From Apostichopus japonicus (Eukaryota > Echinodermata > Holothuroidea > Aspidochirotida > Stichopodidae), in NCBI RefSeq assembly GCF_037975245.1, contig NC_092573.1, forward strand, positions 13,662,001-13,726,000: a DNA stretch of 64,000 nt, written 5' to 3'. A model generated the notes under the pieces. That model was not told where the DNA came from. It worked only from the letters and a program-made list of their open reading frames with translations, and made no database searches. Below, piece by piece: positions 50,048 to 62,696 of this stretch (its first letter is position 1; each line of letters begins with the position of its first letter). The position numbers and the translations under genes were made by a program.

Positions 50048-50334
50048 CTATACCTTCCGTGAATGATGATTAATGTGAGAGAGCAGATCAGATGATAAGT
50101 TAAGTATATATCACACAGACACATGTACTGTTCATTTCATAAACTAAGATATGTTTATATGTGTAGTAGAAGGAGCATTAAATCAGAAAAAACACACAAT
50201 AATGTTCACAATACCAAATGGCAAGCTTAAAAGGGATGCAAACGAACACACTGTGCAGTGAATAATCTAATCCTGTACTGCATTGCATAGCAAAATGCTA
50301 TGCAAAAATGGGCAAAATGAACGGTAAAAGAAAT

Positions 50335-50870
50335 ATTTCAATGTTTAAGGGCAGGCACACAACTGGGTACAGCTAGATAGAGTGTTGTGAGTACAATGTT
50401 GGCACTACTTATTCATAATGTTTCAAACTTTAAGGCAGGTAGAGTACTAGGTACGGCTTAAGTCATTTGAGTACAACATTATTGATACTACCAACAGTCA
50501 CAATGTTTCAGCGTTTAATTCAGGTACAGTAGACCTGTAAAAGCTACCGTAGAACAACTGATTTGAGTACAGCAATGGTACTACTACAGGTGACAGTTGA
50601 GTACAAACACTGGTTCTACCTACTGGCTACTGTCACAACATTTCAAATATTTAAGGAAGGGGAAATACTGGGTACAGCTAGAACAACTGATAGGAGTACA
50701 GCACTGGTACAAATTACCACCAAAAGGTTTCATATGTAAGGCAGGTATGGTAAATACAGAAGGTACATCAAGAATAATTGATTTGAGTACAATATATGCT
50801 CATAATGATTTGAATGTTTCATGCACGTACACAACTGGGTACAGCTAGAACAAGTGATTTTTGAGTATTA
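50335..50870. repeat. Degenerate tandem repeat, about 85-110 bp unit
   Basis: Recurring succession: AATGTTTCA, TTTAAGGCAGGTA, ACTGGGTACAGCTAGAACAA, TGATTTGAGTACA. About six diverged copies upstream of KHDC4 exon A. Confidence 0.75.
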
Positions 50871-52319
50871 TAACATTGTACTCACTGTCTATTCATGGTT
50901 GCTATGTTGCTGTCTGTTACTTTTATACCCTTTCAACATTCCTGAAATGGTTACTGTCTCTGTCTAATGCTTACATCAGGTCATTGTATCTGCAAAAGAA
51001 AACCAAGAAACACAAATGAAATTTCTATATTTTCCTCTAAGGATACAAGACTGTATGAAAATACACATTTTACTGTAGGTTTGATAATACCACATTATAA
51101 ATCTCTCCTGCCTAAAGTTATCAATCGTCAACAAAATATTGTTCTAACAAATTTCCACAATGAAATTTAGCAACCACAGGACATACGTTGCTTCAATAGT
51201 TTGTGAATATATCAAACATTTTTCTATGCTGTTTGGAAGGAGGGGAGAGGGGACACAGAGGAGGGGAGGGGAGGGGAGGAGAGGAGGGAAGGTTGGAAGG
51301 GGAGGGGATTGGGAGTGAGAGTGGAAAGGAAAGGAAAGTCAAATGAGAAACCTCCGTCCTGATCATACAGTATAAGGTAAAGATGATGTTCAAGTGTATA
51401 TATGTCACTTTCAAGTGTTGTCAGTACTCATGACTTGCTGCATTCCTAACCCAAAGTTCACAAGGCCAAGTACAGTAAGTCCAGAAATTATCATTCTAAT
51501 CAAATGTGAAGTTCTTTCGCTTCTGCTGACAGGATGGTAGTCTTCTGGTGGTCTTTTCTTTGTTTTGACCAATCATTCTGTTACATCGTCAATATTCCTC
51601 AACTTCTTGAAACTGTGTTCACTCAGGGAATCTCATTTAGACACCAAATATGAGATTAAGACACCAACTAGAGCACCAATGGTGCAGAAGCTCATACCTT
51701 TTCAAGCTGAAAAATGTAGGGCCCACAAAACCAATTTTGGGCCCGTGAGGGATACCCCCCCCCCCTCCGTTAGCAGAATCTAGGCCACACCACTGGCTAT
51801 AATTCCTATTTTCTCCTTTAAATCCTATTTTACCCACTCTCTCAAACAATACCACTGACCTACCCTATTAAACTTTCTCCCCTCTACCTTAGCAGACATA
51901 ACAAGCACTCCCTACAAGTCATAACTTCACAAGCTGCCTACATACCTCAGGCTCAAAGACTTCTAAGAATCGGCAAGTGCTGATTGGCTATAGGGCTCTC
52001 ATGCTTACAGTTCAACACTTAATAAAAACTCCCAGTCCTGCTTTAATTCCACTAACAGCCTCTGCAGAGCTTAACCACAAATGTAAACAAACACTGCAGA
52101 CACTGGGAGACAAATTAAAGGAGCTTTGGCAAAAAGTGAAGGCTCAGATTTTTTTAAACAATGGGGATTAATTGTAATTAATTAACTTTTGACCAAAAAT
52201 TTTTAGGCATCACCTTATTCATACACAATCCAACAATCATCAGTTCAACTTTGAATATGATCCATCAAAATCTTGAGGAGATAGAGATATTTGAAAATAT
52301 TACAAAGAATGACCCCCGA

Positions 52320-52860
52320 TGACCCCCTAAATGACCTTTGACCTCAATTTTCCGAACACCCCTCGTAACTCTCATCCCGAGGAACATTGTGACCAAGTTT
52401 CATTATAATTGGCCATACACTGTACGAACAGGAGCAATTTGAAAATATAAGGCCGCGGCCCGGGCCACAAAAGACCCCTAGTTGATCTTTGATCTCAAAT
52501 TCATGAACACCCTGAAGGTAAAACTACCATAGTACTATCGTGACAAACCCTCAACATTGTACCATGGAATCTGTAGGAGAAGAAGCATTTTGCGTATTTC
52601 CACAAAATGGCCCATTACGGCCCACAGATGACCTTTGACCCAAAATTTTGGACCATCTCTGATGGCCCTATACCCAATGGTCCTTGTGTCCAAGTTTCAT
52701 GAAATTCCATCAAACACTGTGCGAGTGGGAGCGGTTTTACCAATTGTTGACGGATAGAGTGATAGAGTGATAGAGTGATAGAGTGATAGAGTGATAGAGT
52801 GATAGAGTGATAGAGTGATAGAATGATAGAGTGATAGACGCCGCACTGTAACAATAGCTC
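52320..52860. repeat. TGACCTTTGACC-family dispersed repeat with (GATAGAGT)n microsatellite
   Basis: TGACCTTTGACC occurs at 52332-52343 and 52629-52640, each followed by a CCAAGTTTCAT block. The segment ends in about eleven copies of GATAGAGT (52748-52836). This layout is common in dispersed repeats of marine invertebrates. Confidence 0.75.
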
Positions 52861-53439
52861 ACACCAGCATGCTGGTATGAGCTAAAAATGAGATTTAACA
52901 AAGTTACAATTATTTATAGGACTTGGCTTATTTACAAGGTTTTCAGATATTTTTTTTCTCCTGTTGACATCAAATGAACTTTGAACTCTATCAAAGCAGA
53001 TCAAAGTGTAGTAGTACTCATTAAGGGCACCTACCAACTGACTACTCTATGCCATTTATAACCGATGCTATAGATTTTCACTAAGTTTGGTTACTCTACA
53101 GAGCTTTCATAATTTTTGTTAGTACTGGTGACACCAAATGACCTATGAACTTGCTCAAGAATCATAGCAGTCAAGAACTTACTAAGAGGAATCAACATAC
53201 TACGTTTGAAGTTCATGCACTGAACAATTGGTGAGTTAACATGTTTACAAGCCAATGCATCACAGACACTCCTATAGATTCATTTTGCCTTGGACAAGAA
53301 CTCAAAAATAGGAGACATTTAGGAGGGTTGCAATAAAATAAGTTGAAGGTCTACAGTCTTGTATGAGGTTAAGTCCTCCTCATACGACTTTACAACTTAA
53401 CCCCTGGTCATATGGTACATGTGCACAATGCAATCAATC

Positions 53440-53690
53440 TCTCCTGGGGCACCACAGTGCACCACAACCACGTGTCCCCCGGGGGACTTCCAATAGGGTG
53501 CAGCCACAAACCGGCGCACACAACTACATTTACCAGTTACCTCGCTAGTCCCCATTTATACACCAGGGTGAAGAGAGGCAACAGAGACAAAGTGCCTTGC
53601 TCAAGGACACAACGCTGGCCAGGACTTCAACCTGCAATCCTTAGATCACAAGTCCACTGCCTTAACCACTTGACCAAAATGCTCTCAGAA
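53440..53690 (-). repeat. tRNA-derived SINE (minus strand)
   Basis: On the minus strand: GTCAAGTGGTTAAGGCAGTG (A-box region), GGTTGAAGTCC (B-box region), then GTTGTGTCCTTGAGCAAGGC, a central core shared by many invertebrate and fish SINEs, then a body containing GGTGTATAAATGGGG. Confidence 0.82.
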
Positions 53691-55543
53691 GCAATGTGTA
53701 AACAAGATCTTTGACCGCTGGAAAAATGACAAACTTGTCAACAGTTCACTATTTAACAAGGAAACTGAAACTACTTTTTACAGAATTAAGGGCAACTGCC
53801 ACTACTAGGAAAAGCAGTGCAATACTTAACAAGGGCAGTAAAACAGTTCACAAGTTTACAGTACTTCCGTCAAAATATTGGATACAGTACTTACCAACAG
53901 TATAGAAAGAGAACTATGTTCTTACAATGTGAACAGGAAACTGACTATTGAAATGGAAAAATGTATTTCTTTTTGTTTTGAGCAGCATTTTTGCCAGCTA
54001 TGAAATATACTGCCTGTAGACTGTATATTGTATCCAGTTTCCAAGAGATTTCCTGGCATTGTGCGGTAGTGCAAATTTCACACAACCGGTAGTGTTGCAA
54101 CATGAACCCCGGTATCGTAACTACTGTACAACCGCGATTTTCCTCAACTTTCATCTACGGTTCAAAGCACTTAGTTACGAGACTATCAATGTCATACATT
54201 CAATATGCATAACCTAGGTCATGTACATACTCTTACAGTACCCGTACAATTATAAAAAAAAAAACATCCAAATAACACGCTATATCAGGGCCTTTGTTTT
54301 TAACATACACTTCAAAAAGAAAAGCACAAACCTTCAAAAGAAGCAACCCACACCATCCTTCATTCATACTCGACGTACGATATTAGATTTAAAACGTTCA
54401 CACATGGATAAAACCTGTAATCCATACACAAACAGAAATTGGGGGTTCCCCACTATTCCATGATATAGGAATAGGGCAACCCTTCAAGTTCCAAAGTTCA
54501 CAATGAAAAGTTTTCAACTATCAACAAGTCACCACGTGTTTGGAACTTCAGACAAGAAGAATGTAACATAGGGGCTATGTATTAATACGGGATTATAAAC
54601 TACATATATACATGAGAATAGTGCAGATTTATTTATATCGTTAATCGGCTGTAATTTTCTCCACAAAATATACTTTCAATACGTACAATATCCATCTTTC
54701 GTACAAAAGTTCTTAAAAATTAAAAAAGTAGCCAAAGATAACTGTTATTACATCGTGGAACCCCCTGCATTTATAAACGAATTCATTCCATTACAGCATC
54801 AAATCTCAAGTACCGTACTGCACTGTGTGTACCAGTACCATACCCTAGGCTATAATAATATACAGTCCCGGGCGAAGATGGATTTAAACTGGATATACTC
54901 CCTGCGGTTTTGGCTCAAAATTTATTAAATTGTTATAATTATTATACCAAAATGAGGTGAAATACATAAGGGTATTAGATTTTGTACATGGGAACTTTCA
55001 CAATCATCGTTTGAAGGAAGAATAAATAACGAAAATTTCAGAATAACTTTGAGGTCCCGCAACATGCTTAGCCCAAGTAACGTTAGATTTTAGGTGTAGC
55101 CTAGGTCCAAATTAATACATGAGAAGTTGATTCGTTAATATAAAGTTCTAGGCCAGTACGTAAATTGATCAGATATTATTCAAACTAAGAACACAGAAAC
55201 CAGAACTAAATGTGTTTTGTTTTCTTTATTTCAAATAGTAACACATGGATATTTTATTATGTCCGAGATTCTCGGGAATGATACCGAAACTAATGTAATA
55301 ACCGGTTGTTTTCCCACTACCGGTAGTATTTACACATTGCTTTGTGATCAGTACTAGTCAATAACGGGATCGGGATACGGGATTCACTTGTCTACCAGGA
55401 TCCTGCCAACGCTACGCACAACGCTAGTTGTCGATGATATACGTTTTATTAACTTTTTTATATCAAATATATATGCCATGTGCAATTAAAATGTATCTTG
55501 ATTCCACATGTCATAGGAGCATACAAAACCATGTTTAAATTAC

Positions 55544-55775
55544 AACGTGGCTATTTTTACGACCAGGAGTAATGTTCTGGCTACGCATGCGCAGTTGCTT
55601 TAACGTGGCTATTTTAACGACCAGGAGAAACAATAATTTCCGGTTACGCATGCGCAGCTGCTTTATTTAATTTACTGCGCATGCGTAACCGGAAATTTGC
55701 CGATGTCGTAAGAATAGTTTATAAATAGTTGTTATTCCTGGTTTTAAGAATAGCCACGGCCTTTAAATTATTCTC
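55544..55775. mobile_element. Palindromic MITE-like element with a perfect 23-bp inverted repeat
   Basis: Two direct copies (55544-55601 and 55602-55664) starting AACGTGGCTATTTT.ACGACC are followed by an inverted third copy ending GAATAGCCACG. Arms 55635-55657 and 55675-55697 pair perfectly over 23 bp across a 17-bp loop. Each arm contains ACGCATGCGCAG, close to the NRF1 site, and CCGGAA, an ETS core. Confidence 0.82.
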
Positions 55776-56279
55776 TTTTTCATACCCACTTTGGAAGATA
55801 TTATAGGATCACACCCAAGATGGGATGCACGAGCAATTACACAAATGACAAATGAATGGTGACAAATGAATTTTTCAAAGTTTATGACACATGCTTTGAA
55901 AATGGTTTTGTACTGATCTCAGACTATCTTCAGTCACTCTGGTCGATTAGCAAAGCAGACGTGGCCGTCTTTAACCCTTTGTAAAAATGGTACTGCACGT
56001 ACCTAACTTGCAGATTATGTATTACAGTGTGTGGTTGCCCTGAGATCTCTTTGCCTTTTCTTTTACATACAAATAGTATTAAATACTCGATGGCATACAT
56101 TGGGAATGCCTGTGAGCTTAACTCACACTCAAAGAACTTACTACTGTTATACTTACTTAGCCTAGGCTGAAGTTATGCTTGGTACAACTTTAATAGGCCT
56201 TACGTTAGGCTTAAGTCTTAAGTGAAGCTTCAGCCTAACAATAGGAATACTAGTTTTATACGTAGGCCAGTACGGGGGT

Positions 56280-56385
56280 CGTGTCATTCCGCCATTAGTA
56301 CATTACGCCATGGCGGAAAGGATCGAAACCTATGGCGGAATAGTATGGTGGTATGTACCTATGGCGGAATGGCACTGGAACCGGC
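56280..56385. repeat. Short ATGGCGGAA/TTCCGCCAT repeats
   Basis: Four occurrences of ATGGCGGAA or its complement in about 100 bp, in both orientations, plus the palindrome CGCCATGGCG. Confidence 0.8.
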
Positions 56386-57535
56386 CAGTACTAGGCCTAG
56401 CCTAAGTTACGAACAGGACAAAAACAAACAATCTGAAATAAATACATTGATTTTAGGCCCAACATACCAACATTCCGGTGTGGCATTGAGTAGGGGTAAT
56501 TGCTTGAACATGCTTATCTTCGTGAAATTTATATCACTAATGTGCCGTAACCGAGTTGTTTACATTGTTAACATCTCCCTACACGGGTAACAGTACACTG
56601 CTAATTAAGTAATATGAAACAAACGCATAGCATCCAGCCTACCGTATCATATTTGTGCTGAAGCATAACATTAGGCACAACAAGTCATGTGTCGAGTGCA
56701 CTTTCTAGCCTGGGAAAGAAAGGCTAGCCTTCAGACAGATATAAAAAAAAAATAGTTTCGAAGAAATCAGTTGGGATAGAAACTACTGATTTAACACTCA
56801 AAGTGAAACACTTAAAATGTTCGATAAATAATTAAAAATAATTAGAAATAGTTTTACCTGTCATTACGCCCGGACTACGTATATCAAACCTGTTTGAACG
56901 TAGCAGCCACTAAGAGCAGCCACTAACAGCAGCCAATAGTGTATACATCAACGTTACACGCCGTTGGCCACTGATGTTTGTACACTGTGACGAGCGCTGG
57001 GTACGCTGTGGCGGGAAAGTGGATCCCCAGCAGCCACTAAGGGCAGCCTAAATTAGCGGACAATAACAAGACTGCTACTTTTTCGTACCTGTTTTAAAGC
57101 GATAATAATTAACGCTATGAATACTGTAAAATGCCAATAATTGCACCATATGAGAGATGAGTTGTTGCTCTTTCATGTAATATAATTTTGGAATTTAATG
57201 GTGGACGAAATCTGCATCCATATTGAACTGAAACTTGTGATCCTACCAAATCTTGTGGAGAAAGGCGTAAATGGCGGCAATTTTTATACCATTTTTTTCT
57301 TCTTTTTTTTCAAATGTCTAAACAATTAATTTATGAGAATATGCAACAGTCAAGAGGGGTACAATGACGATGTTAAGTTATTCCTCTTACAAGTGGTATG
57401 AAAAAACAGCCAGTAACACTTTGATTTATTGAAATTCGATGGCTACAAACCGTTCGATCCTAACAGGAGTGGGATGCAAATGGGAAAATTAGCTCGAAAC
57501 GCGCGGTAATGTGTTATGATCCAAACGTATTATTA

Positions 57536-59705
57536 TTTCAAAATCGGTTAATTTGAGTTATCGACCTAGTTAGGAGGTCCGGTTAGCATCAAATCAAAGA
57601 AAACAATTTCTTCTTTCACGTGTAATACCTACTATCGGTAACAAAGCCGATTTTTTTGACCAAAAGTGGCCTAAACGTTTTAAAATATTGATATATTTTT
57701 TTCTTCTCCAAAATCGATTAACTTTAGTTATGGAGCCTACTAGGATGTCCGAATAGGACCACATTAAAGTAGAAAGGTTCATCTTTCACGTGGTATACCT
57801 CTACTATCGGTAACAAAAATGATTTCTTGACCAAAAATTCCCTTAAAGTTTTAACCCCGATACGGACATCTCTAAACGCGCTGTATATACGTAATGTGTA
57901 ATGATAAGAAAAATGGTTAATTTTTATTTTTTTCAAAATCGATTAACTTTAGTTATGGAGCCTACTGGCATGTCCGGTTAGCACCACATTAAAGTAGACA
58001 GGTTCATCTTTCACGTGGTATACCTCTACTATCGGTAACAAAAATGATTTCTTGACCAAAAATGGCCTTAAAGTTTTAACCCCGATACGGACATCTCTAA
58101 ACGCGCTGTATATACGTAATGTGTAATGATCAGAAAAATGGTTAATTTTTATTTTTTTCCAAAATCGATTAACTTTAGTTATGGAGCCTACTGGCATGTC
58201 CGGTTAGCACCACATTAAAGTAGACAGGTTCATCTTTCACGTGGTGTTCCTCTACTATCGGTAACAAAAATGATTTCTTGACCAAAAATGGCCTTAAAGT
58301 TTTAACCCCGATACGGACATCTCTAAACGCGCTGTATATACGTAATGTGTAATGATAAGAAAAATGGTTAATTTTTATTTTTTCAAAATCGATTAACTTT
58401 AGTTATGGAGCCTACTAGGATGTCCGAATAGGACCACATTAATGTAGAAAGGTTCATCTTTCACGTGATGTACCTCTACTATCGGTAACAAAAATGATTT
58501 CTTGACCAAAAGTGGCCTTAAAGTTTTAACCCTGATACGGACATCTCTAAACGCGCTGTATATACGTAGTGTGTAATGATCAGAAAAATGGTTAATTTTT
58601 ATTTTTTCAAAATCGATTAACTTTAGTTATGGAGCCTACTGGCATGTCCGGTTAGCACCACATTAAAGTAGACAGGTTCATCTTTCACGTGAGATATCTC
58701 TACTATCGGTAACAAAAATGATTTCTTGACCAAAAATGGCCTTAAAGTTTTAACCCCGATACGGACATCTCTAAACGCGCTGTATATACGTAGTGTGTAA
58801 TGATCAGAAAAATGGTTAATTTTTATTTTTTCAAAATCGATTAACTTTAGTTATGGAGCCTACTGGCATGTCCGGTTAGCATCACATTAAAGTAGACAGG
58901 TTCATCTTTCACGTGAGATATCTCTACTATCGGTAACAAAAATGATTTCTTGACCAAAAATTCCCTTAAAGTTTTAACCCCGATACGGACATCTCTAAAC
59001 GCGCTGTATATACGTAGTGTGTAATGATCAGAAAAATGGTTAATTTTTTTTTTTTTTTCAAAATCGATTAACTTTAGTTATGGAGCCTACTGGCATGTCC
59101 GGTTAGCACCACATTAAAGTAGACAGGTTCATCTTTCACGTGATATACCTCTACTATCGGTAACAAAAATGATTTCTTGACCAAAAATGGCCTTAAAATT
59201 TTAACCCCGATACGGACATCTCTAAACGCGCTGTATATACGTAATATGTAATGATAAGAAAAATGGTTCATTTTTATTTTTTCAAAATCGATTAACTTTA
59301 GTTATGGAGCCTACTAGGATGTCCGAATAGGACCACATTAATGTAGAAAGGTTCATCTTTCACGTGATGTACCTCTACTATCGGTAACAAAAATGATTTC
59401 ATGACCAAAAATTCCCTTAAAGTTTTAACCCCGATACGGACATCTCTAAACGCGCTGTATATACGTAGTGTGTAATGATCAGAAAAATGGTTAATTTTTT
59501 TTTCTTCAAAATCGATTAACTTTAGTTATGGAGCCTACTGGCATGTCCGAATAGGACCACATTAAAGTAGAAAGGTTCCTCTTTCACGTGGTATACCTCT
59601 ACTATCGGTAACAAAATGATTTCTTGACCAAAAGTGGCCTTAAAGTTTTAACCCTGATACGGACATCTCTGAACGCGCTGTATATACGTTATGTGTAATG
59701 ATCCA
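57536..59705 (+). repeat. 225-bp satellite array, left arm of a giant inverted repeat
   Basis: Nine near-identical units of 222-227 bp starting at AAAATCGATTAACTTTAGTT (57710, 57935, 58161, 58386, 58608, 58834, 59061, 59283, 59509), plus a diverged unit at 57536-57706. Shared segments include TATGGAGCCTACT, CTACTATCGGTAACAAAAAT and CGATACGGACATCTCTAAAC. Small open frames within are repeat artefacts. Confidence 0.95.
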
Positions 59706-60440
59706 AAAAATGATTAATTCCTGTGTGGGCAATTGGGCCTTTGAGGTTGCTGCATGGGTCCCGTTACAGTTAAAATATGAAGTCGTTGGTAGTTTTGGAT
59801 ACCGCAATGTCCAATAGGGCCAACACCTCTAAACGAATTATCCTGCTTTTTGTTAACATAAATAAATCACGTGTGGGCCATGGGCCCTTGAGGCCATGGT
59901 AGAGGATAAATTTGTAGTCATAGGTTTTTCTTTTTTTAATACCCGACAACCTTATGGTCCAGCGCCAATAAAAAGAAATCATACTGCTCTCTTTTCACAT
60001 GATTAAATCATGTGTGGGCCACGGGCCCTTTCTGGCTGCTGTATGGGTCCTGGTACATCATAAAGTTGTTGTTATTAGTATTTTTGGATACCCCAATTTC
60101 CAAAGGGTCCAATGCCACTTTAAGAATCACCCTGCTCTCATTTCACATAAATGAATCATATGTGGGCCACAGGCCTTTTTTGGTTGCTGCCTGCATGGGC
60201 CCATGTACATCATAAAGTTGCTGTAATTAGTATTTTAGGACACCCCAATGTTTAACTGGTGTACCGCAAAATGAATTATCCTTGTCTCTTTTCGCATGAT
60301 TAATACCATTTTGATGGGCCTTTCTGCAGGGCCCGTCACAAGGTACAATTACTGTCATTGCTATGGTTCTAAAAGTATCTTACTTTGAGTTTTATCCAGC
60401 GCTTTTGCCTTGCGTCTTTCACATGATTAAATCAACATTT
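59706..60440 (+). repeat. Inner tandem tier (about 135-bp unit), left arm
   Basis: About five diverged units with TGTGGGCCA.GGGCC, GTTGCTG..ATGGG, ACATCATAAAGTTG and GGATACCCCAATG..CAA. It directly continues the 225-bp array. Confidence 0.88.
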
Positions 60441-60673
60441 GAGCCCCCTATTTTAATTGAAGGCACATTTAGACTACATACACGCACATTGTGTGGCACG
60501 GCAGCAACACATAACCTTGAATCCTGGTCATAAACGGACATAAGCTGCCCATTAAACCCTCTGTCTCTTTTCAAATCTTCTGGGTTCCCGGTCCAGTTGA
60601 GTATCGAATCGATGCAGACTGGGTTGAAAGTAAACGCGGGCCAAGTGCAGTGCAATGCAATAACTAGGCTCAC
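60419..60673 (-). other. Open, protein-like reading frame in the loop of the inverted repeat
   Basis: About 80 codons including FTFNPVCIDSILNWTGNPED and FNGQLMSVYDQDSRLCVAAV. Unlike the flanking tandem DNA its composition is protein-like. I do not recognise it; it could be a captured gene fragment or the remnant of an element-encoded protein. Confidence 0.35.
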
Positions 60674-60732
60674 ATCACTGCAAGATGCGAGCCATCATAA
60701 TGACGTCACAGGTCGATTTACTGCAAATTTAT

Positions 60733-61140
60733 CCTCTACCATGGCCCAGACAACCTCAAGGGCCCATGGCCCACGCGTGATTTGATCATGTGCAAAGACA
60801 CAAGGATTATTCTATAGTTGCATTGGACCCTTTATACATTGGAGAAACCAAAAAGTACCATCTGCGACTTTTATCTGTACCGGGCCCCAGGCAACAGCCA
60901 AATTTATCCTCTACCATGGCCCAGACAACCTCAAGTGCCCATGGCCCACACATGATTTGATTATGTTAAAAAAATCAGGATAATTCTTTTAGAGGTGTTG
61001 GTCCTATTGGACATTGCGGTATCTAAAAATACCAACGACTTCATTTTTAACTGTAACGGGGCCCATGCAGCAACCTCAAAGGCCCAATTGCCCACACAGG
61101 AATTAATCATTTTTTGGATCATTACACATAACGTATATAT
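60733..61140 (-). repeat. Inner tandem tier, right arm (inverted)
   Basis: Reverse complement of the left inner tier: 60965-61140 mirrors 59700-59850, and two copies of the ATTTATCCTCTACCATGGCC block (60728 and 60902) mirror 59850-59910. It runs to the first bases of a 225-bp unit (CATTACACATAACGTATATA) and stops. Confidence 0.9.
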
Positions 61141-61327
61141 ATGTTGAATTTGACATGTTGATAGACGTAATGACATATTGGTATTTTGTCTCGATATGTT
61201 CATATGGAATTGTAACATGTTGATATCGAATTGGACATATATATTAACTTGGACACTCCACTTTCTTTTTCGACATTTATGGAACGTTTGGCTCTCCGTA
61301 CTCTTCGACTGTCTTTGTGTTATGTTT

Positions 61328-61678
61328 TCACTTAGTTTTGTATGAACTGATCATCTGATCACTGTATCGTCTCTGTATTCCAATCAAGTCTTGGTAATAA
61401 ACAGAAAGTAATTCATCAATTCTTTTCATGTTGCGATCACTCAGCTGATTAGATTTAAGAACTTTCATTCTCGATTCAGCATGACCAATTGTTCGTGGTA
61501 CCGAAACTTTACGAACGTTTCTGGTAATACTATTTATATCTACATCTATATTAATATAATTAATATGTCGGTTCAAGTCACCGAGAAGTAACCCAGACCA
61601 AAAAGCAGATGACGGTAATAAAACAGTCTCCAATTCTTTCATAAGTACTGGAGAGTAAAATAGATTCAGATCATACAT
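61328..61678 (-). CDS. Unrecognised reading frame, 116 aa, interrupted upstream by a hAT-type insertion
   Basis: Contains NLFYSPVLMKELETVLLPSS, AFWSGLLLGDLNRHINY and NMKRIDELLSVYYQDLIGIQ. Composition is protein-like. On its 5' side it stays open up to the hAT border; past the element it continues in the same frame (62697-62724) to a TTAG that could be a splice acceptor. I recall no named domain; its position suggests a transposon-borne or captured gene. Confidence 0.45.
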   Translation of the reverse strand: MYDLNLFYSPVLMKELETVLLPSSAFWSGLLLGDLNRHINYINIDVDINSITRNVRKVSVPRTIGHAESRMKVLKSNQLSDRNMKRIDELLSVYYQDLIGIQRRYSDQMISSYKTK

Positions 61679-61691
61679 TTGTTCTTGTATT

Positions 61692-62696
61692 CACTGGCGG
61701 ATCCAAGGGGGGGGGCCAAGGGGGGCCATGCCCCCCCCCCAAAGGTGAGCAAAAAAGTGTTTCCGAACATCCGCTAAATCGTATGATTGGAAATTTAAAA
61801 AATCGAGAGGAATAGCAGTGGTAGACTAGTCTAAACCTTTTTGTTTTCTGGTTTAAAATTAAATGCAGAGCTCCCAACTGACCCGCGATTCGCGGGAATT
61901 AGACCCGCAGTCTAACACCCAAACCCGCTGACCCGCACAAGCGTCCGAAAAAACCGCATTGTAATTGTCAAGTATACATAAAAAAATTTGCATCGAATTT
62001 TGACTTAGCAACCATCATTTCTTTAGCATTTAGCATAATAGAGTATAAAACCTCCTTTACAGCATCATTTGAACCTTTGAATTGGGGCGAGCAGCGAACA
62101 TTTTCATGCCACGGGAAAGAATGAATTATCACCTACTATTCAATTTATTGATGTTACACAAAAAAAATGCATATTTCTCAGAAAATTTTGGGTGACAAAA
62201 GCCTTTCTAAGTGCCACCATTTTACATGTAGGCATCACCAGGATTCCAAAAAAATTCAATAGGGGAGGGGGATACCCCCTCCCCTTATACCCCTCCCCCA
62301 GGACGGCGATTCGTGGCATGGACCAGCATTTGCCTTCTCAAGAGTTGGGAGCTATGTATATGTATGAGCATGAGGATTTACAGTTTAACACCATTTTGCA
62401 GTTACAGGCTGGTTGTAAGAAATTTATAACCTATGAGAAATAAAATTTCTTGAGAAAGATGATCCCAACTTTGTTTTATAAATATTTTAGAAAATTACAC
62501 CTGGGAAACATTTTTTTTAGAAGTAAATTAACATCACCATTGTACACTTTTGTCGCACCAAATTGCATCTGAGGGCATTCAGCAATAGAAAATTTTCCAA
62601 AGGGGAGGGGGGCACCCCATCCCCTTAGACCCCTCCCCCATATCACTCTAATGCCACTTTGGCCCCTCCCAAACAGAGGCCCTGGATCCGCCAGTG
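61692..62696. mobile_element. hAT-type non-autonomous DNA transposon, 1,005 bp, with 8-bp target duplication
   Basis: Terminal inverted repeats CACTGGCGGATCCA and TGGATCCGCCAGTG. Flanked by a perfect 8-bp direct repeat CTTGTATT (61684-61691 and 62697-62704), the duplication length of hAT elements. No transposase frame inside. Contains C/G-rich blocks and an internal GAGCTCCCAACT / AGTTGGGAGCT inverted pair (about 61867 and 62341) that may be a further nested element. Confidence 0.9.

Larger units (their letters stand above)
50871..57535. other. Region upstream of the mapped KHDC4 exons
   Basis: No coding exon supported. The KHDC4 first exon and promoter should lie here. A good minus-strand donor context (GTAAGTATAA, about 56150-56160) could end an untranslated first exon. 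The segment around 56870-57060 is relatively CpG-rich. Confidence 0.35.

Noticed and set aside
51720-51798. Possible end of another MITE (GGCCACACCACTGG)
   Set aside because: No matching opposite terminus or target duplication found nearby.
56858-56875. ATGACAG|GTAAAA as KHDC4 first coding exon
   Set aside because: It would leave one base of a codon, whereas exon A needs two; joined to either acceptor it gives the wrong frame for KSKWD.
57724-59271. Repeated minus-strand frames of 65-82 codons in the 225-bp array, and their mirror at 63628-63840
   Set aside because: They recur because 225 is a multiple of three and the units are nearly identical. Each ends at the unit border, no splice pattern joins them, and they are shared with both inverted arms. 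Satellite, not gene.
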